The position numbers and the translations under genes were made by a program. From contig CAKPYB010000004.1 in NCBI GenBank assembly GCA_934202525.1, positions 1 to 64,000 of the forward strand: a stretch of 64,000 bases of DNA, in the 5' to 3' direction. Numbering within the stretch: position 1 is the stretch's first letter; each line of letters begins with the position of its first letter. This stretch comes from an uncultured Prevotella sp. GTDB taxonomy: Bacteria; Bacteroidota; Bacteroidia; Bacteroidales; Bacteroidaceae. Shown here in pieces: positions 26,347 to 36,131 of the stretch. The notes under the pieces were generated by a model that did not search any database, had not been told where the DNA came from, and was given only the letters and a program-made list of their open reading frames with translations.

Positions 26347-28161
26347 CTACTCTGCCGACATATCCGCTACAATCTGCCTGTACATGGAATAGATTCTAGT
26401 ACGGCTGATGTAACCCTTCAGTACGCCTGCCACATCAACCACAGGCAGTTGGGCGGTATCGGTTTTATCAAATTTCTGCATCACCTCGTCCATACTGTCA
26501 TGTTCGGTAAGAACTGCAGAAGGCTGCATCATCAGCTGACGCACGGTGAAATGCTGATACAATTCGGTGCGGAAGATGATGTGGCGAATCTTCGTAATAT
26601 CTATTACTCCCAACAGCACACCCGCCTGATCCAAAACAGGCAGAAAGTTGTTGTTGCTGCGACTTATCTCACTCACCAGCTTGCTCATCGGCAGATCCGG
26701 ACCTACCGGATGATAATCTTTCTCAATGACATCCTGCATGCCCAGCAGGGTGAGCGCAGCCTTGTCAATATGGTGGGTGAGCAGCTTGCCCTCTCTAGCC
26801 AGACGCAGGGCGTAGATGCTGTGACTCTCGAAGATGCTGATGGTGAGCAGCGAAGAGATGCACACTATCATCAGCGGCATGAAGAGCTGGTAGCCGCCCG
26901 TGAGTTCGGCGATGAGGAAGATGCCCGTAAGCGGTGCATGCATCACGCCCGTAATGAGGCCCGCCATACCCATCAGTGTAAAGTTCTGCTCAGGAACATA
27001 GACACCTACCTGATTCACATTCCAAAGGCGCGCAAAGAGGAAACCGGCAAAACCTCCGATAATGAGCGAAGGAGCAAAGGTACCACCGCATCCGCCACTA
27101 CCATTGGTGGCCGAGGTGGCAAAAACCTTGGTAAAGGTTACCAAGGCGATGTAGAGGATGAGCAGCTGGTTGTGCCCGTAGAAGAGCGAACGGCTCATCA
27201 CCTGCCCCCAGTCTTCCACATTCTGTCCCTTCAGCAGCACGTTGACTGCCGAATAGCCCTCGCCATAGAGCGAAGGGAAGAGGAAGATGAGCGAACTCAG
27301 AATCAGTCCGCCAAACAGCAGCTTTACGTATGGATAAGGCGAAAGCTTGGCAAAGAAGCCCTCACACGCCGACATGGTGCGCATAAAATAAAGGCTCACC
27401 AAGCCGCAGAAAATGCCCAGCAAAAGGCAGGCTGGCACGCGGTCGAGCGCCCACGGACTGGTAAGCGTAAAATCGAAAAGACTCTTGGAGCCCATCAGGA
27501 TGTAGGTAAAGCAAGTGGCTGTTACACAACTGATAAGAATAGGCAGCAAGGAAGCCATGCTCAAGTCTACCATCAGCACCTCAAGCGTAAATACGAGTCC
27601 GGCAATAGGCGCCTTAAAGATTCCAGCAATGGCTGCAGAGGCACCACAGCCCACCAGCAGAATCATGGTTTTCTTGTCCATACGGAAGATTTGTCCCAGG
27701 TTTGAGCCGATGGCCGAACCCGTGAGCACAATAGGAGCCTCGGCTCCTACGGAACCACCGAAACCGATGGTGATGCCTGATGCCACCACCGACGACCAAC
27801 AGTTGTGGGCCTTGAGTTTGGAATTTTTTGTAGAGATGGCGTAAAGCACACGGGTAATACCATGGGAAATGTTATCTCTAACCACATATTTAATAAAGAG
27901 CATGGTGAGATAGATGCCCACAATCGGGAAGAGCAAGAAGAGCAGGTTGTAGGTGCCCTTGTTGAAACCCGAAGTGAGCAGCAACTGAATTTCATGCACG
28001 ATGCCGTGCAGAAAATATCCCGCCACCGACGCCAAAACGCCGATAACAAAAGCCAGGATAAGGGTCATCTGGCGGTCAGAAATATGTTTTTTCTGCCAAT
28101 CCACCATCTTACTGACCCATCCCTCTTTCTGCTCGTTGTAATCTAGAATTTCTTCATCCAT
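26347..28161 (-). CDS. ClC-family chloride channel/antiporter with CBS pair
   Basis: A 604-residue integral membrane protein. The membrane domain (about 30-440) holds the GSVGAEAPIVLTG motif, in which Glu corresponds to the gating glutamate of GREGP-type ClC proteins, and GCGGTFAPSL, the GxFxP filter segment. The first GSGIP-type motif is not recognisable. Two CBS domains occupy about residues 470-590 and would sense nucleotides or regulate gating. It probably exchanges or conducts chloride. The upstream prfC gene ends 15 bases before the start. Confidence 0.88.
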   Translation of the reverse strand: MDEEILDYNEQKEGWVSKMVDWQKKHISDRQMTLILAFVIGVLASVAGYFLHGIVHEIQLLLTSGFNKGTYNLLFLLFPIVGIYLTMLFIKYVVRDNISHGITRVLYAISTKNSKLKAHNCWSSVVASGITIGFGGSVGAEAPIVLTGSAIGSNLGQIFRMDKKTMILLVGCGASAAIAGIFKAPIAGLVFTLEVLMVDLSMASLLPILISCVTATCFTYILMGSKSLFDFTLTSPWALDRVPACLLLGIFCGLVSLYFMRTMSACEGFFAKLSPYPYVKLLFGGLILSSLIFLFPSLYGEGYSAVNVLLKGQNVEDWGQVMSRSLFYGHNQLLILYIALVTFTKVFATSATNGSGGCGGTFAPSLIIGGFAGFLFARLWNVNQVGVYVPEQNFTLMGMAGLITGVMHAPLTGIFLIAELTGGYQLFMPLMIVCISSLLTISIFESHSIYALRLAREGKLLTHHIDKAALTLLGMQDVIEKDYHPVGPDLPMSKLVSEISRSNNNFLPVLDQAGVLLGVIDITKIRHIIFRTELYQHFTVRQLMMQPSAVLTEHDSMDEVMQKFDKTDTAQLPVVDVAGVLKGYISRTRIYSMYRQIVADMSAE

Positions 28162-28176
28162 CTTTTTTACATTGAT

Positions 28177-29763
28177 TTAGAATTCCGATGTGAAATGGAA
28201 CTTGATGTGTTCAAAATCCTGCTGCGCCATGCTCAACACGTAGCCCGAATCGGCAAGAAAGACATCGCGCCCCTCAATATCCTTGGCCATGTACTGGTAC
28301 TTGCGCTTCTTGAAGTTCTCGAGTTCCTTCTCGTCATCTGCCTCTATCCAGCAAGCCTTGTGAAGATGCACGGGCTCCCAGCGGCACTTGGCGTTGTACT
28401 CGTTCTCCAGGCGGTACTGGATAACCTCGAACTGCAGCTGACCCACGGTGCCCACGATGCGGCGGCCGTTGAACTGGTTGACGAAGAGCTGCGCCACACC
28501 CTCGTTCATGAGCTGCTCCAATCCCTTCTGGAACTGCTTGCTCTTCATCGGGTCATCATTCTCGATGTACTTGAAAAGGAGTGGAGAGAAGCTTGGCAAA
28601 CCGCGAAAATGCATCTTCTCTCCCTCCGTCAACGTATCTCCTATCTTGAAAATACCGTTGTCTGGCAAACCTACAATGTCACCCGGATAAGCCTCGTCAA
28701 TGGTACTCTTGCGCTGTGCCATGAACTGGGTAGGCGAAGAGAAACGTACGTTCTTATCCAAGCGCACGTGGTAATATGGCTGATTTCTCACAAACTTGCC
28801 CGAGCATATCTTACAGAAAGCGATGCAGGAGCGGTGGTTTGGATCAATATTGGCTGTAATCTTGAAGATGAAACCACTGAACTTAGGTTCTTCAGGCTTC
28901 ACCAGTCGCTCCTCTGCCTGGGTGGGTCTAGGAGATGGAGCAATATGAACAAAACAGTCGAGGAGTTCCTGAACACCAAAATTGTTCAGTGCCGAACCGA
29001 AGAACACAGGTGCTACCTCGGCCGAACGGTAGGTTTCTTCCTCAAACTCAGGGTAAACACCATCTACCAGTTCCAGTTCCTCACGCAGTTGTGCAGCCTC
29101 ACGTTCACCAACCCGCTCGTCGAGTTCTGAACTTTGGATGTCTACCTCTACCTTCTCGGTAACTCGCTGTTTGTTAGGGGTAAAGAGGTTCAGCTGATGC
29201 TCGTAGATGTTGTAAACGCCCTTGAAACGGGCACCCTGACCGATAGGCCAGCTCAGCGGGCGAACCTTGATTTTGAGCTCTGCTTCCAACTCGTCGAGCA
29301 CATCAAACGGGTCGCGTCCCTCACGGTCCATCTTGTTGATGAAGATGATTACCGGGGTATTTCTCATGCGGCACACCTCCATGAGTTTGCGGGTCTGTGC
29401 CTCCACACCCTTGGCAGAGTCAACCACGATGATGGCTGAATCTACGGCTGTAAGTGTGCGGTAGGTATCCTCGCAGAAGTCCTGGTGACCTGGAGTATCC
29501 AGGATATTCACCTTATAAGGTTCTCCCTCCTGTCCGGCAGGGAGATAATCAAATTCCATTACAGATGTAGATACCGAGATACCACGCTGTTTCTCAATAT
29601 CCATCCAGTCAGAAGTCGCAGTTTTGCGAATCTTGTTATTTTTTACGGCACCTGCCACCTGAATCTGTCCACCGAAAAGCAGAAACTTCTCGGTCAATGT
29701 TGTCTTACCAGCATCCGGGTGAGAGATAATGGCAAATGTTCTTCTTCTTTCTATTTCGTTCAT
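28177..29763 (-). CDS. prfC: Peptide chain release factor 3
   Basis: Class II release factor GTPase that removes RF1/RF2 from the ribosome after termination. The 528-residue protein shows the G1 loop [12 protein letters not shown] (14-25), the G2 region with [13 protein letters not shown]3 DTPGHQDF, and G4 [10 protein letters not shown]. The C-terminal RF3 domain ([13 protein letters not shown]) is complete. Normal length. Tightly linked to the ClC gene. Confidence 0.95.
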   Translation of the reverse strand: MNEIERRRTFAIISHPDAGKTTLTEKFLLFGGQIQVAGAVKNNKIRKTATSDWMDIEKQRGISVSTSVMEFDYLPAGQEGEPYKVNILDTPGHQDFCEDTYRTLTAVDSAIIVVDSAKGVEAQTRKLMEVCRMRNTPVIIFINKMDREGRDPFDVLDELEAELKIKVRPLSWPIGQGARFKGVYNIYEHQLNLFTPNKQRVTEKVEVDIQSSELDERVGEREAAQLREELELVDGVYPEFEEETYRSAEVAPVFFGSALNNFGVQELLDCFVHIAPSPRPTQAEERLVKPEEPKFSGFIFKITANIDPNHRSCIAFCKICSGKFVRNQPYYHVRLDKNVRFSSPTQFMAQRKSTIDEAYPGDIVGLPDNGIFKIGDTLTEGEKMHFRGLPSFSPLLFKYIENDDPMKSKQFQKGLEQLMNEGVAQLFVNQFNGRRIVGTVGQLQFEVIQYRLENEYNAKCRWEPVHLHKACWIEADDEKELENFKKRKYQYMAKDIEGRDVFLADSGYVLSMAQQDFEHIKFHFTSEF

Positions 29764-29823
29764 CCTGTTGTATATATATATAATGATGTATATTCTTAAA
29801 AAGTAATCACTAATAACTAATCA

Positions 29824-30378
29824 CTACATGTCGTCATCATCAAACTTGAGTCCCTCGGTTCGGTCTTTGATGTAATAATCGCTGAGCAGACCTATGAAGA
29901 CGGTAATCTCCTTGATGGCCCTTTCGGTTTCGGGCGTAATTTCCTTCTTCTGCAGGCGCAGCATCATCACACCATAGAGGGCATCGAGGCAGGTTTCAAT
30001 CTCGTTGAGATCCTTGTCGCCCCGCTGGCGCAGCTCTACGATGAAAGGCAGCACCTTGTAATATTCGGCATTGTAGATAGGAAACTTGGTGCTCTGCAGC
30101 AGCATGCCGTGCAGGTCAATGACGTCCTTGAGTATCACCTTATTAATATTAAGGTGTCCTCCCTCGCGCTTTCCCTCCTCGTTCATCATGCGAATCAGGT
30201 TGCCAAACCAGTCGAGTTCTTCCTCGCGCTGCTCGGGTGTAAAGTCGAACCGGTCTACATAATTTTTCTTGATGACAGGCAGCGAGCATCCGTAAGCTCG
30301 GATGATGTCCTCAATCTGCCACATATATAATAAGTATTCTGCGATACTTTTCTTTCTTAATTCTTGTGCTACAAACAT
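29824..30378 (-). CDS. DUF4924 family protein
   Basis: A 184-residue soluble, largely helical protein restricted to Bacteroidota. It begins MFVAQELRKKSIAEYLLYMWQIEDIIRAY, a typical DUF4924 start, and ends with an acidic tail (KFDDDDM). Function unknown. It is separated from prfC by 60 bases of direct-repeat spacer and could be first in the prfC-ClC-fmt-tsaC block. Confidence 0.78.
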   Translation of the reverse strand: MFVAQELRKKSIAEYLLYMWQIEDIIRAYGCSLPVIKKNYVDRFDFTPEQREEELDWFGNLIRMMNEEGKREGGHLNINKVILKDVIDLHGMLLQSTKFPIYNAEYYKVLPFIVELRQRGDKDLNEIETCLDALYGVMMLRLQKKEITPETERAIKEITVFIGLLSDYYIKDRTEGLKFDDDDM

Positions 30379-30460
30379 AAACTTTGAACTGTTAACTTTT
30401 GAACTTTATGCTTTGCCTTCTTCTGATTGAAGGAGTGTTTAAAGACCTGTTTAAGGACTT

Positions 30461-31138
30461 TTAAAATTCCGGCAGATGATACAGATTGAAAATCGTGCCG
30501 AAGAGAGCGATCATGGAGAAGATGATGACCACGCTGCCTATTACCTTATTGATAATGACGATGCCGTTGGTATCAAACTTGTTCCTAATCTTGTCGACGA
30601 GCCAGGTAAGTCCGAACCACCACAGCAGGGCTCCGAAGACGATGCTGAGATACCCTACTCCCATTTCTACCGGCATATCCGGTACGACGAAAGCAAACTG
30701 CGCGAAGGTGGCCATGAAGAGGAACACGATGAGCGGATTGGAGAGTGTTACGAGGAACGCCGTGATGCCGTTGTGCATCAGGGTACCCTGCTTGTTGCTC
30801 GACTTGTGCATGTTCTTCATCGGGTCGCTTTTGAAGCAGTAGATTCCGAACACGAGGAGCATCAGACTGCCGAAAATCTGAAGATAGAACTTGTTCTCGG
30901 AGTTGCTCACAAAATCCATCACAAAACTCATGCCCAAGCCTGTAAACAGAGCATATACAATGTCGCTGCATGCGGCACCCACACCTGTTACAAACCCATA
31001 CCAGCGACCCTTGTTGAGTGTACGCTGGATGCAAAGGATGCCTACCGGACCCATAGGGGCTGAGGCAAGAACACCGATGACAATTCCTTTGAATATGAAG
31101 TCAAGGATGTTTATCTCAATTGGAAATGCTAAATTCAT
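30461..31138 (-). CDS. LysE-family amino-acid exporter
   Basis: A 225-residue, six-TM LysE/RhtB-type protein likely to export amino acids or related small molecules. I start at Met 31138 (MNLAFPIEI) rather than 31198: the upstream extension has no membrane character, and a -7 box (TAACTTTG at 31176-31169) lies inside it, so transcription would begin after it. The hallmark GVLASAPMGPVGILCIQRTL follows the first helix, and the last two helices end at the C-terminus. Substrate cannot be inferred. Confidence 0.85.
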   Translation of the reverse strand: MNLAFPIEINILDFIFKGIVIGVLASAPMGPVGILCIQRTLNKGRWYGFVTGVGAACSDIVYALFTGLGMSFVMDFVSNSENKFYLQIFGSLMLLVFGIYCFKSDPMKNMHKSSNKQGTLMHNGITAFLVTLSNPLIVFLFMATFAQFAFVVPDMPVEMGVGYLSIVFGALLWWFGLTWLVDKIRNKFDTNGIVIINKVIGSVVIIFSMIALFGTIFNLYHLPEF

Positions 31139-31168
31139 CTTAGTATCGTTACAATTTCTAACAGTCGG

Positions 31169-31176
31169 CAAAGTTA
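31169..31176 (-). promoter_or_regulatory. -7 box of LysE gene
   Basis: Minus-strand TAACTTTG 30 bases before the chosen ATG; a weak TTGT sits about 20 nt upstream. Confidence 0.5.
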
Positions 31177-31401
31177 CAAAATTTCGGGCACAAAGCACAA
31201 TTTTTTCGCCTAAAAGTTCATTTTATATCCGTTTTTTATATTTTCGGGCACGGATTACACGGATTATGCGGATGTTCTGCATGAATATAAACAGGATTTA
31301 GGGCAACAGAGAAACTTCGGACAGCAAATCGTCTGGCAGAAAAAAAAAAGGAAATTAAAATTTTTTATATTTAAAAATAAACGAGATTCAAAAGTTTTCA
31401 G

Positions 31402-31409
31402 TATCTTTG
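31402..31409 (+). promoter_or_regulatory. -7 box of ROK kinase gene
   Basis: TATCTTTG 41 bases before the ATG. The preceding 31199-31400 is gene-free, A/T-rich, and contains a degenerate GCACGGATTACACGGATTATGCGG direct repeat. Confidence 0.55.
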
Positions 31410-31450
31410 CCGAGAAATAAAATAATTCTAACTAATTTTAAATAATTAAC

Positions 31451-32431
31451 ATGACAGATAATACACTTAAACCGTACGTAATAGGCCTTGACCTCGGCGG
31501 TACAAATTCAGTTTTCGGCATCGTAGATGCTCGCGGAGAGATCAAAGCTACAACTGCCATCAAGACAGGCGGTTACGAAAAAGTTGAAGACTATGTGAAG
31601 GCAGCCGTAGAAGCTCTCCAGCCTATCATTGATACGGTAGGCGGCATTGACAAGATTAAGGCAATGGGTATCGGTGCGCCAAACGCAAACTATTATAATG
31701 GAACCATTGAATTCGCTCCAAATCTTCCTTGGGCACACGACGGAGTGGTACCATTGGCCGACTTGTTCAGCAAAGCCCTCGGCGGCTTGCCTGTAGGTAT
31801 GACCAATGATGCTAACGCTGCTGCGCTCGGCGAGATGACATATGGTGTAGCAAGAGGCATGAAAAACTTCATCGACGTTACACTCGGTACAGGCGTAGGT
31901 TCTGGTATTGTTATCAACGGACAGATGGTTTACGGCTGCGACGGATTCGCAGGCGAATTGGGTCACGTTACCATGGTACGTGGCAAAGAGGGCCGTACCT
32001 GCGGATGCGGCCGTACAGGATGTCTCGAAGCTTACTGCTCTGCCACTGGTGTGGCTCGCACAGCACGCGAGTTCCTCGAGAAGAGCGATGAGCCTTCATT
32101 GCTCCGCGAGATGAACCCTGAGGATATTACATCTTATGATGTGAGCGTTGCTGCAGGCAAGGGCGACAAGCTGGCACTGCGTGTATACGAGTTTACCGGC
32201 AAGATGCTCGGTGAGGCTTGTGCTGATTTCGCAGCCTTCTCTTCACCAGAGGCTTTCGTCTTCTTCGGTGGTCTGACCAAGGCTGGCGACCTCATCATGA
32301 AACCTATCCAGAAGGCTTATGATGAGCACGTGCTCCGCACCTTCAAGGGTAAGGCTAAATTCCTTGTTTCTACCCTTGATGGCAGTTCTGCTGCCGTACT
32401 CGGTGCGAGTGCTGTGGCTTGGGATATGTAA
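31451..32431 (+). CDS. ROK-family sugar kinase (glucokinase-like)
   Basis: A 326-residue ROK kinase that should phosphorylate glucose or a related hexose at C6. Residues 12-19 (GLDLGGTN) are the phosphate-binding loop. The substrate-binding region contains TNDANAAALGE with the catalytic Asp, and the zinc-binding GRTCGCGRTGCLEAY motif is present. No N-terminal helix-turn-helix is present, so it is a kinase and not a ROK repressor. Glucokinase is the usual role for this branch in Bacteroidota; N-acetyl sugars are an alternative. Confidence 0.88.
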   Translation: MTDNTLKPYVIGLDLGGTNSVFGIVDARGEIKATTAIKTGGYEKVEDYVKAAVEALQPIIDTVGGIDKIKAMGIGAPNANYYNGTIEFAPNLPWAHDGVVPLADLFSKALGGLPVGMTNDANAAALGEMTYGVARGMKNFIDVTLGTGVGSGIVINGQMVYGCDGFAGELGHVTMVRGKEGRTCGCGRTGCLEAYCSATGVARTAREFLEKSDEPSLLREMNPEDITSYDVSVAAGKGDKLALRVYEFTGKMLGEACADFAAFSSPEAFVFFGGLTKAGDLIMKPIQKAYDEHVLRTFKGKAKFLVSTLDGSSAAVLGASAVAWDM

Positions 32432-32546
32432 AAGGATTGATTGTAAAAATAAAAAGATTTAATTTTCCATTTTTGGAAAAATCAGTTTAGGTAATATGCT
32501 TCGCGAAACTCGTGAGAGGATTGTAGCGAGGGTTAAGATTGTTAGG

Positions 32547-32587
32547 AAAAGCCTGGCACTCGAGAGAGCGTCAGGCTTTGCTTTTTC
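32547..32587 (+). terminator. Terminator downstream of ROK kinase
   Basis: Stem AAAGCCTG / CAGGCTTT with inner CTC/GAG pairing, followed by GCTTTTTC. It lies about 115 bases after the stop; the intervening stretch holds no gene. Confidence 0.8.
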
Positions 32588-32660
32588 TTATCATAAACAA
32601 AAACCTCAACAACCACCATGCGGTCATGGTGGTCATTAAGGTCATTGGTCATTAAGGTCA

Positions 32661-33227
32661 TTAAGCTTTTTCCAACCAGTTTCTCACCATCTTCTTGCCG
32701 TCTGGCGTCAGCACGCTTTCCGGATGAAACTGGATACCATGAATATCATAGTTCTTATGCTTCAGACCCATGATGCAACCATCATCGCTCACTGCCGTAA
32801 CGTCCAGGCAGTCGGGGAATCCCGAGCGGTCTACTACCCAAGAGTGGTATCTGCCAATCTCTATGCGCTTGTCCAACCCGTCGAAAATAACATCGTTGCC
32901 AAACTGGGTGCAAGGGGTTGCCACTCCATGATACACCTCAGAAAGATTGGTAAGCTTGGCTCCAAACGCCTCGCCTATAGCCTGATGACCCAGGCATACG
33001 CCCAGCATCGGCTTGCGGCCTGCATACTTGCGGATAACATCCATCAGCAGTCCCGCCTCCGACGGAATGCCCGGACCCGGACTCAGAATGATCTTGTCGA
33101 AGCGTTCCAGCTCCGGCAACTGGAACTGGTCGTTGCGGAACACCGTAACGTCAGCTCCCAACTCCTTTACCAGATGGGCCAGATTATAGGTAAAGGAATC
33201 GTAATTATCTATGATTACTACTTTCAT
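32661..33227 (-). CDS. trpG: Anthranilate synthase glutamine amidotransferase TrpG
   Basis: Class I glutamine amidotransferase subunit that delivers ammonia to TrpE. The 188-residue protein starts MKVVIIDNYDSFTYNLAHLV. It has the oxyanion segment LSPGPGIPSE (48-57), the nucleophile Cys78 in GVCLGHQA, and the His/Glu pair in GIQFHPES near the C-terminus. It is the last gene of the trp operon. The 81-base gap to trpE contains a 15-bp inverted repeat. A PabA role is possible for such proteins, but location makes TrpG clear. Confidence 0.93.
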   Translation of the reverse strand: MKVVIIDNYDSFTYNLAHLVKELGADVTVFRNDQFQLPELERFDKIILSPGPGIPSEAGLLMDVIRKYAGRKPMLGVCLGHQAIGEAFGAKLTNLSEVYHGVATPCTQFGNDVIFDGLDKRIEIGRYHSWVVDRSGFPDCLDVTAVSDDGCIMGLKHKNYDIHGIQFHPESVLTPDGKKMVRNWLEKA

Positions 33228-33246
33228 CTTTTGTTATTTATTATTG

Positions 33247-33296
33247 ATTAGTGATTAGTGAGTACAATCAGCGAGAAATAATCACTAATCACTAAT
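33247..33296. repeat. 15-bp inverted repeat between trpE and trpG
   Basis: Arms ATTAGTGATTAGTGA (33247-33261) and TCACTAATCACTAAT (33282-33296) are perfect complements around a 20-base loop. There is no T-run on either side, so it is probably not a terminator. It may tune trpG expression. Confidence 0.75.
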
Positions 33297-33308
33297 AATT
33301 AATCACTA

Positions 33309-34745
33309 TTACAACTCTTCAGCAATGTGAATCGCCTTGGTCAGCGCACCGAGCTTGTTGTTACACTCTTCTAGCTCATACTCATCATTGCTCTTTGCCA
33401 CTACTCCACTACCCGCCTGGAACCAGAGTTCGCCGTTTCGGCTAATGAAGGTACGTATCACGATGGCCTGATTCAGGTCGCCGTTCAGACCGATGAAGCC
33501 GATACAGCCTCCGTAGGCACCGCGGTTGTGAGGCTCCAGCTCTGAGATAATCTGCATCGCTCTCACCTTAGGCGCACCGCTCAGCGTGCCGGCAGGGAAG
33601 GTATCAATAAACTCCTTGATGTGGTCGGCATGCTCATCCAACTCTCCGCTCACACGGCTCACGAGATGGATAACATGACTGTAGAACTGCATGTCCTTGT
33701 AGAAATCTACTTTCACCCCATGACAGTTGCGGCTCAGATCATTGCGCGCCAGGTCTACTAGCATCACGTGCTCGGCATTCTCCTTCGGGTCGTTGCGCAG
33801 GAATTCGGCAGCCTTGCGGTCCTGCTCCATATCTCCTGTGCGTCGGGTGGTTCCGGCAATCGGGTCAATGAACGCCTTATTGCCAACGATGCGGTTGTGG
33901 GTTTCAGGCGAAGAACCGAAGATGCGGAATCCGCCGAAGTCGAAATAGAAGAGATAAGGCGAAGGGTTGATGCTGCGCAGCGCACGGTAGAGTTTGAAAT
34001 CATCGCCCTCATATTTCTGTACGAAGCGGCGGCTCACCACAATCTGGAATACATCTCCGCGCAGGCAGTGCTGAATGCAGCGGCGTATGTTTGCCTTGTG
34101 CTCCTCATCGGTGAGCGTAGAGATAGTTTCGCCCACCGGGTGGAAATCATAAGGTTTCACATTTGCCTTGTTCACCGCCTTGAGCAGTTCGTCGAGCTCT
34201 GGAAGTGAAGAGTGAGAATCTTCACTTTCCTGGAGCACAATGAGCTCCATGGTGTTGTTGAAATGATCGAAAACGATGATATCCTTATACATAATGTAAT
34301 AGATGTCGGGCGCATCATTCTTCTCCATGGTGGTATCCTTAACCGGGATATTCTCGAAATATCTCACCGCATTGAAGGTGGTGAAACCATAGAGTCCGCA
34401 AAACTCCTTGCTCTCGCCCTCAACATGGAAGGAAGAGATAAAATCGTTGATACTCTTTGAGATGGCGAGCTTGCACTCCTCGCCCTTACCTGCACCGAAG
34501 GCAGGAAGCTGCTCTTTCTCTACACTTCCGTCGGGATAGGTCTTGATAACCTCACCATGACTTACGGCGATGCTTGCCAGCGGATGCACACCGATGAAGG
34601 AGCGCGAATTCTCGGAGCCATGATAGTCGGAACTCTCCATCAGAGCCGACTGCGGATAAATATCTCTCAGTCGCATGTAGACTCCCACCGGCGTATAGAG
34701 GTCAGCGAGAATCTTGCGGGTAACTGTCTTGTAACTAAACTTCAT
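33309..34745 (-). CDS. trpE: Anthranilate synthase component I TrpE
   Basis: Converts chorismate plus ammonia to anthranilate. At 478 residues it is a full-length TrpE, not fused to TrpG. The N-terminal regulatory half carries ALMESSDYHGSENSRSFIG, the equivalent of the LLES tryptophan-feedback element, so allosteric inhibition by Trp is likely. The chorismate-binding half has PIAGTRRTGD, DLARNDLSRN, FPAGTLSGAPKVRAM and the terminal FQAGSGVVAKS region. The order trpB-trpE-trpG in the transcript places it sixth of seven. Confidence 0.95.
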   Translation of the reverse strand: MKFSYKTVTRKILADLYTPVGVYMRLRDIYPQSALMESSDYHGSENSRSFIGVHPLASIAVSHGEVIKTYPDGSVEKEQLPAFGAGKGEECKLAISKSINDFISSFHVEGESKEFCGLYGFTTFNAVRYFENIPVKDTTMEKNDAPDIYYIMYKDIIVFDHFNNTMELIVLQESEDSHSSLPELDELLKAVNKANVKPYDFHPVGETISTLTDEEHKANIRRCIQHCLRGDVFQIVVSRRFVQKYEGDDFKLYRALRSINPSPYLFYFDFGGFRIFGSSPETHNRIVGNKAFIDPIAGTTRRTGDMEQDRKAAEFLRNDPKENAEHVMLVDLARNDLSRNCHGVKVDFYKDMQFYSHVIHLVSRVSGELDEHADHIKEFIDTFPAGTLSGAPKVRAMQIISELEPHNRGAYGGCIGFIGLNGDLNQAIVIRTFISRNGELWFQAGSGVVAKSNDEYELEECNNKLGALTKAIHIAEEL

Positions 34746-34766
34746 TTAATTTATGATTTACTGTAT

Positions 34767-34848
34767 ATAGTTTACAGTTTATAGCATGAACCGCTTTGAC
34801 AATCGTGCTCAACGGCGCAGCCTCTGCTAACTATAAACTATTAACTAT
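34767..34848. repeat. Imperfect inverted repeat between trpB and trpE
   Basis: Arms 34767-34784 (ATAGTTTACAGTTTATAG) and 34831-34848 (CTATAAACTATTAACTAT) pair at 16 of 18 positions. They flank a GC-richer loop. Confidence 0.6.
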
Positions 34849-36048
34849 TTAAAAATTGCCGTATTCTCCTGCCATTTCCTTATGGCTCAAATATGTTTCT
34901 ACATCCTTGTCGCCACGGCCTGATACGGTGAGCACCACCACATCATCCTTCTTGAACTTCATCTTCTTCAGGGCTGCCACGGCGTGCGCACTCTCAATAG
35001 CCGGAATGATGCCTTCCATGCGGGTGAGCTCGTAACCGGCGTAGATGGCCTCATCATCCTTGATGGCGAGCACATGACTTCTGCCAGATGTGGCAAGGTC
35101 GGCGTGCATAGGTCCGATGCCCGGATAGTCGAGACCGGCACTGATGGTGAAGGCTTCCTCTATCTGTCCGTCCTCGGTCTGCATCACGAGAGTGCGGGCT
35201 CCGTGGATAATGCCCTCTGTGCCGCAGTGCATGGTGGCAGCGGTGTAATCGGTATCTATTCCGTGTCCGGCAGCCTCAGCCAGATAAATCTTTACGCGGT
35301 CATCATCAATGTAGTGGTAGATGGTTCCGGCAGCGTTGCTTCCGCCACCCACGCAGGCGATGAGGTAATCAGGATAGTCGCGGCCAATCTTCTCCTCCAA
35401 CTGCCATTTCAGTTCCTCGGAGATGACGCTCTGCATCTTGGCAACAATGTCTGGATAAGGGTGCGGACCCATGGTAGAACCTACAATGTAGAAGGTATCC
35501 TGTGGGTGGCAGCACCAGTCGCGTATGGCCTCAGAGCAGGCATCGCTCAGCGTCATGTTGCCGGTGCGCACAGGGTTCACCTTGGCTCCCAGCATCTTCA
35601 TACGCTCTACGTTGGTATGCTGGCGTTCCACATCGGTGGCACCCATGAAAATCTCACACTTCATGTTCATCAGGGCGCATACCGTAGCGGTAGCCACACC
35701 GTGCTGTCCGGCTCCGGTTTCGGCAATGATGCGGGTCTTGCCCATTTTCTTTGCCATGAGAATCTGACCGATGGTGTTATTGATTTTGTGTGCACCGGTA
35801 TGGTTCAGGTCCTCGCGCTTCAGGTAGAGCTGGCATCCGTACTTCTCGCTCATGCGCTTGGCATAATAAAGAGGTGAAGGACGGCCCACATAATCTTTCA
35901 GCAGCGCGCGGTATTCCTTCTTGAACTCCTCGCTTTCAATGATTGGCTTGTAAGCCTGCTGCAACTCGGTTACACATTTATATAATATCTCAGGAACATA
36001 CGCTCCTCCGAATTTTCCAAAAAATCCTTTTTCGTCAACTTGATACAT
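34849..36048 (-). CDS. trpB: Tryptophan synthase beta chain TrpB
   Basis: PLP enzyme that joins indole and serine. The 399-residue protein is TrpB1-type, with the PLP lysine Lys88 in NHTGAHKINNTIG, the catalytic Glu in AETGAGQHG, and the phosphate-binding loop CVGGGSNAAG. The N-terminal KFGGAYVPE segment that contacts TrpA is intact, and trpA lies immediately upstream in the transcript, so substrate channelling through an alpha2beta2 complex is expected. Confidence 0.96.
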   Translation of the reverse strand: MYQVDEKGFFGKFGGAYVPEILYKCVTELQQAYKPIIESEEFKKEYRALLKDYVGRPSPLYYAKRMSEKYGCQLYLKREDLNHTGAHKINNTIGQILMAKKMGKTRIIAETGAGQHGVATATVCALMNMKCEIFMGATDVERQHTNVERMKMLGAKVNPVRTGNMTLSDACSEAIRDWCCHPQDTFYIVGSTMGPHPYPDIVAKMQSVISEELKWQLEEKIGRDYPDYLIACVGGGSNAAGTIYHYIDDDRVKIYLAEAAGHGIDTDYTAATMHCGTEGIIHGARTLVMQTEDGQIEEAFTISAGLDYPGIGPMHADLATSGRSHVLAIKDDEAIYAGYELTRMEGIIPAIESAHAVAALKKMKFKKDDVVVLTVSGRGDKDVETYLSHKEMAGEYGNF

Positions 36049-36131
36049 AATACTTAGTTTATAATTTATAATTTATAGTTTATAGGGCAAGCCTGCTATA
36101 GGCTAAGCCGCTGTTAACTATTAACTATCAA
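36049..36131. repeat. AT-rich repeat spacer between trpA and trpB
   Basis: Composed of TTATAATTTATAGTT and TTAACTATTAACTAT words that are partly complementary. It is similar in style to the trpB-trpE spacer. No gene. Confidence 0.5.

Noticed and set aside
30461..31198. LysE start at 31198
   Set aside because: The first 20 codons overlap the probable promoter, so the ATG at 31138 was chosen.
31199..31450. Riboswitch upstream of the ROK kinase
   Set aside because: Only a simple -7 box and a degenerate GCACGGATTACACGG repeat are seen; the predicted leader is about 40 nt, too short for a known class.
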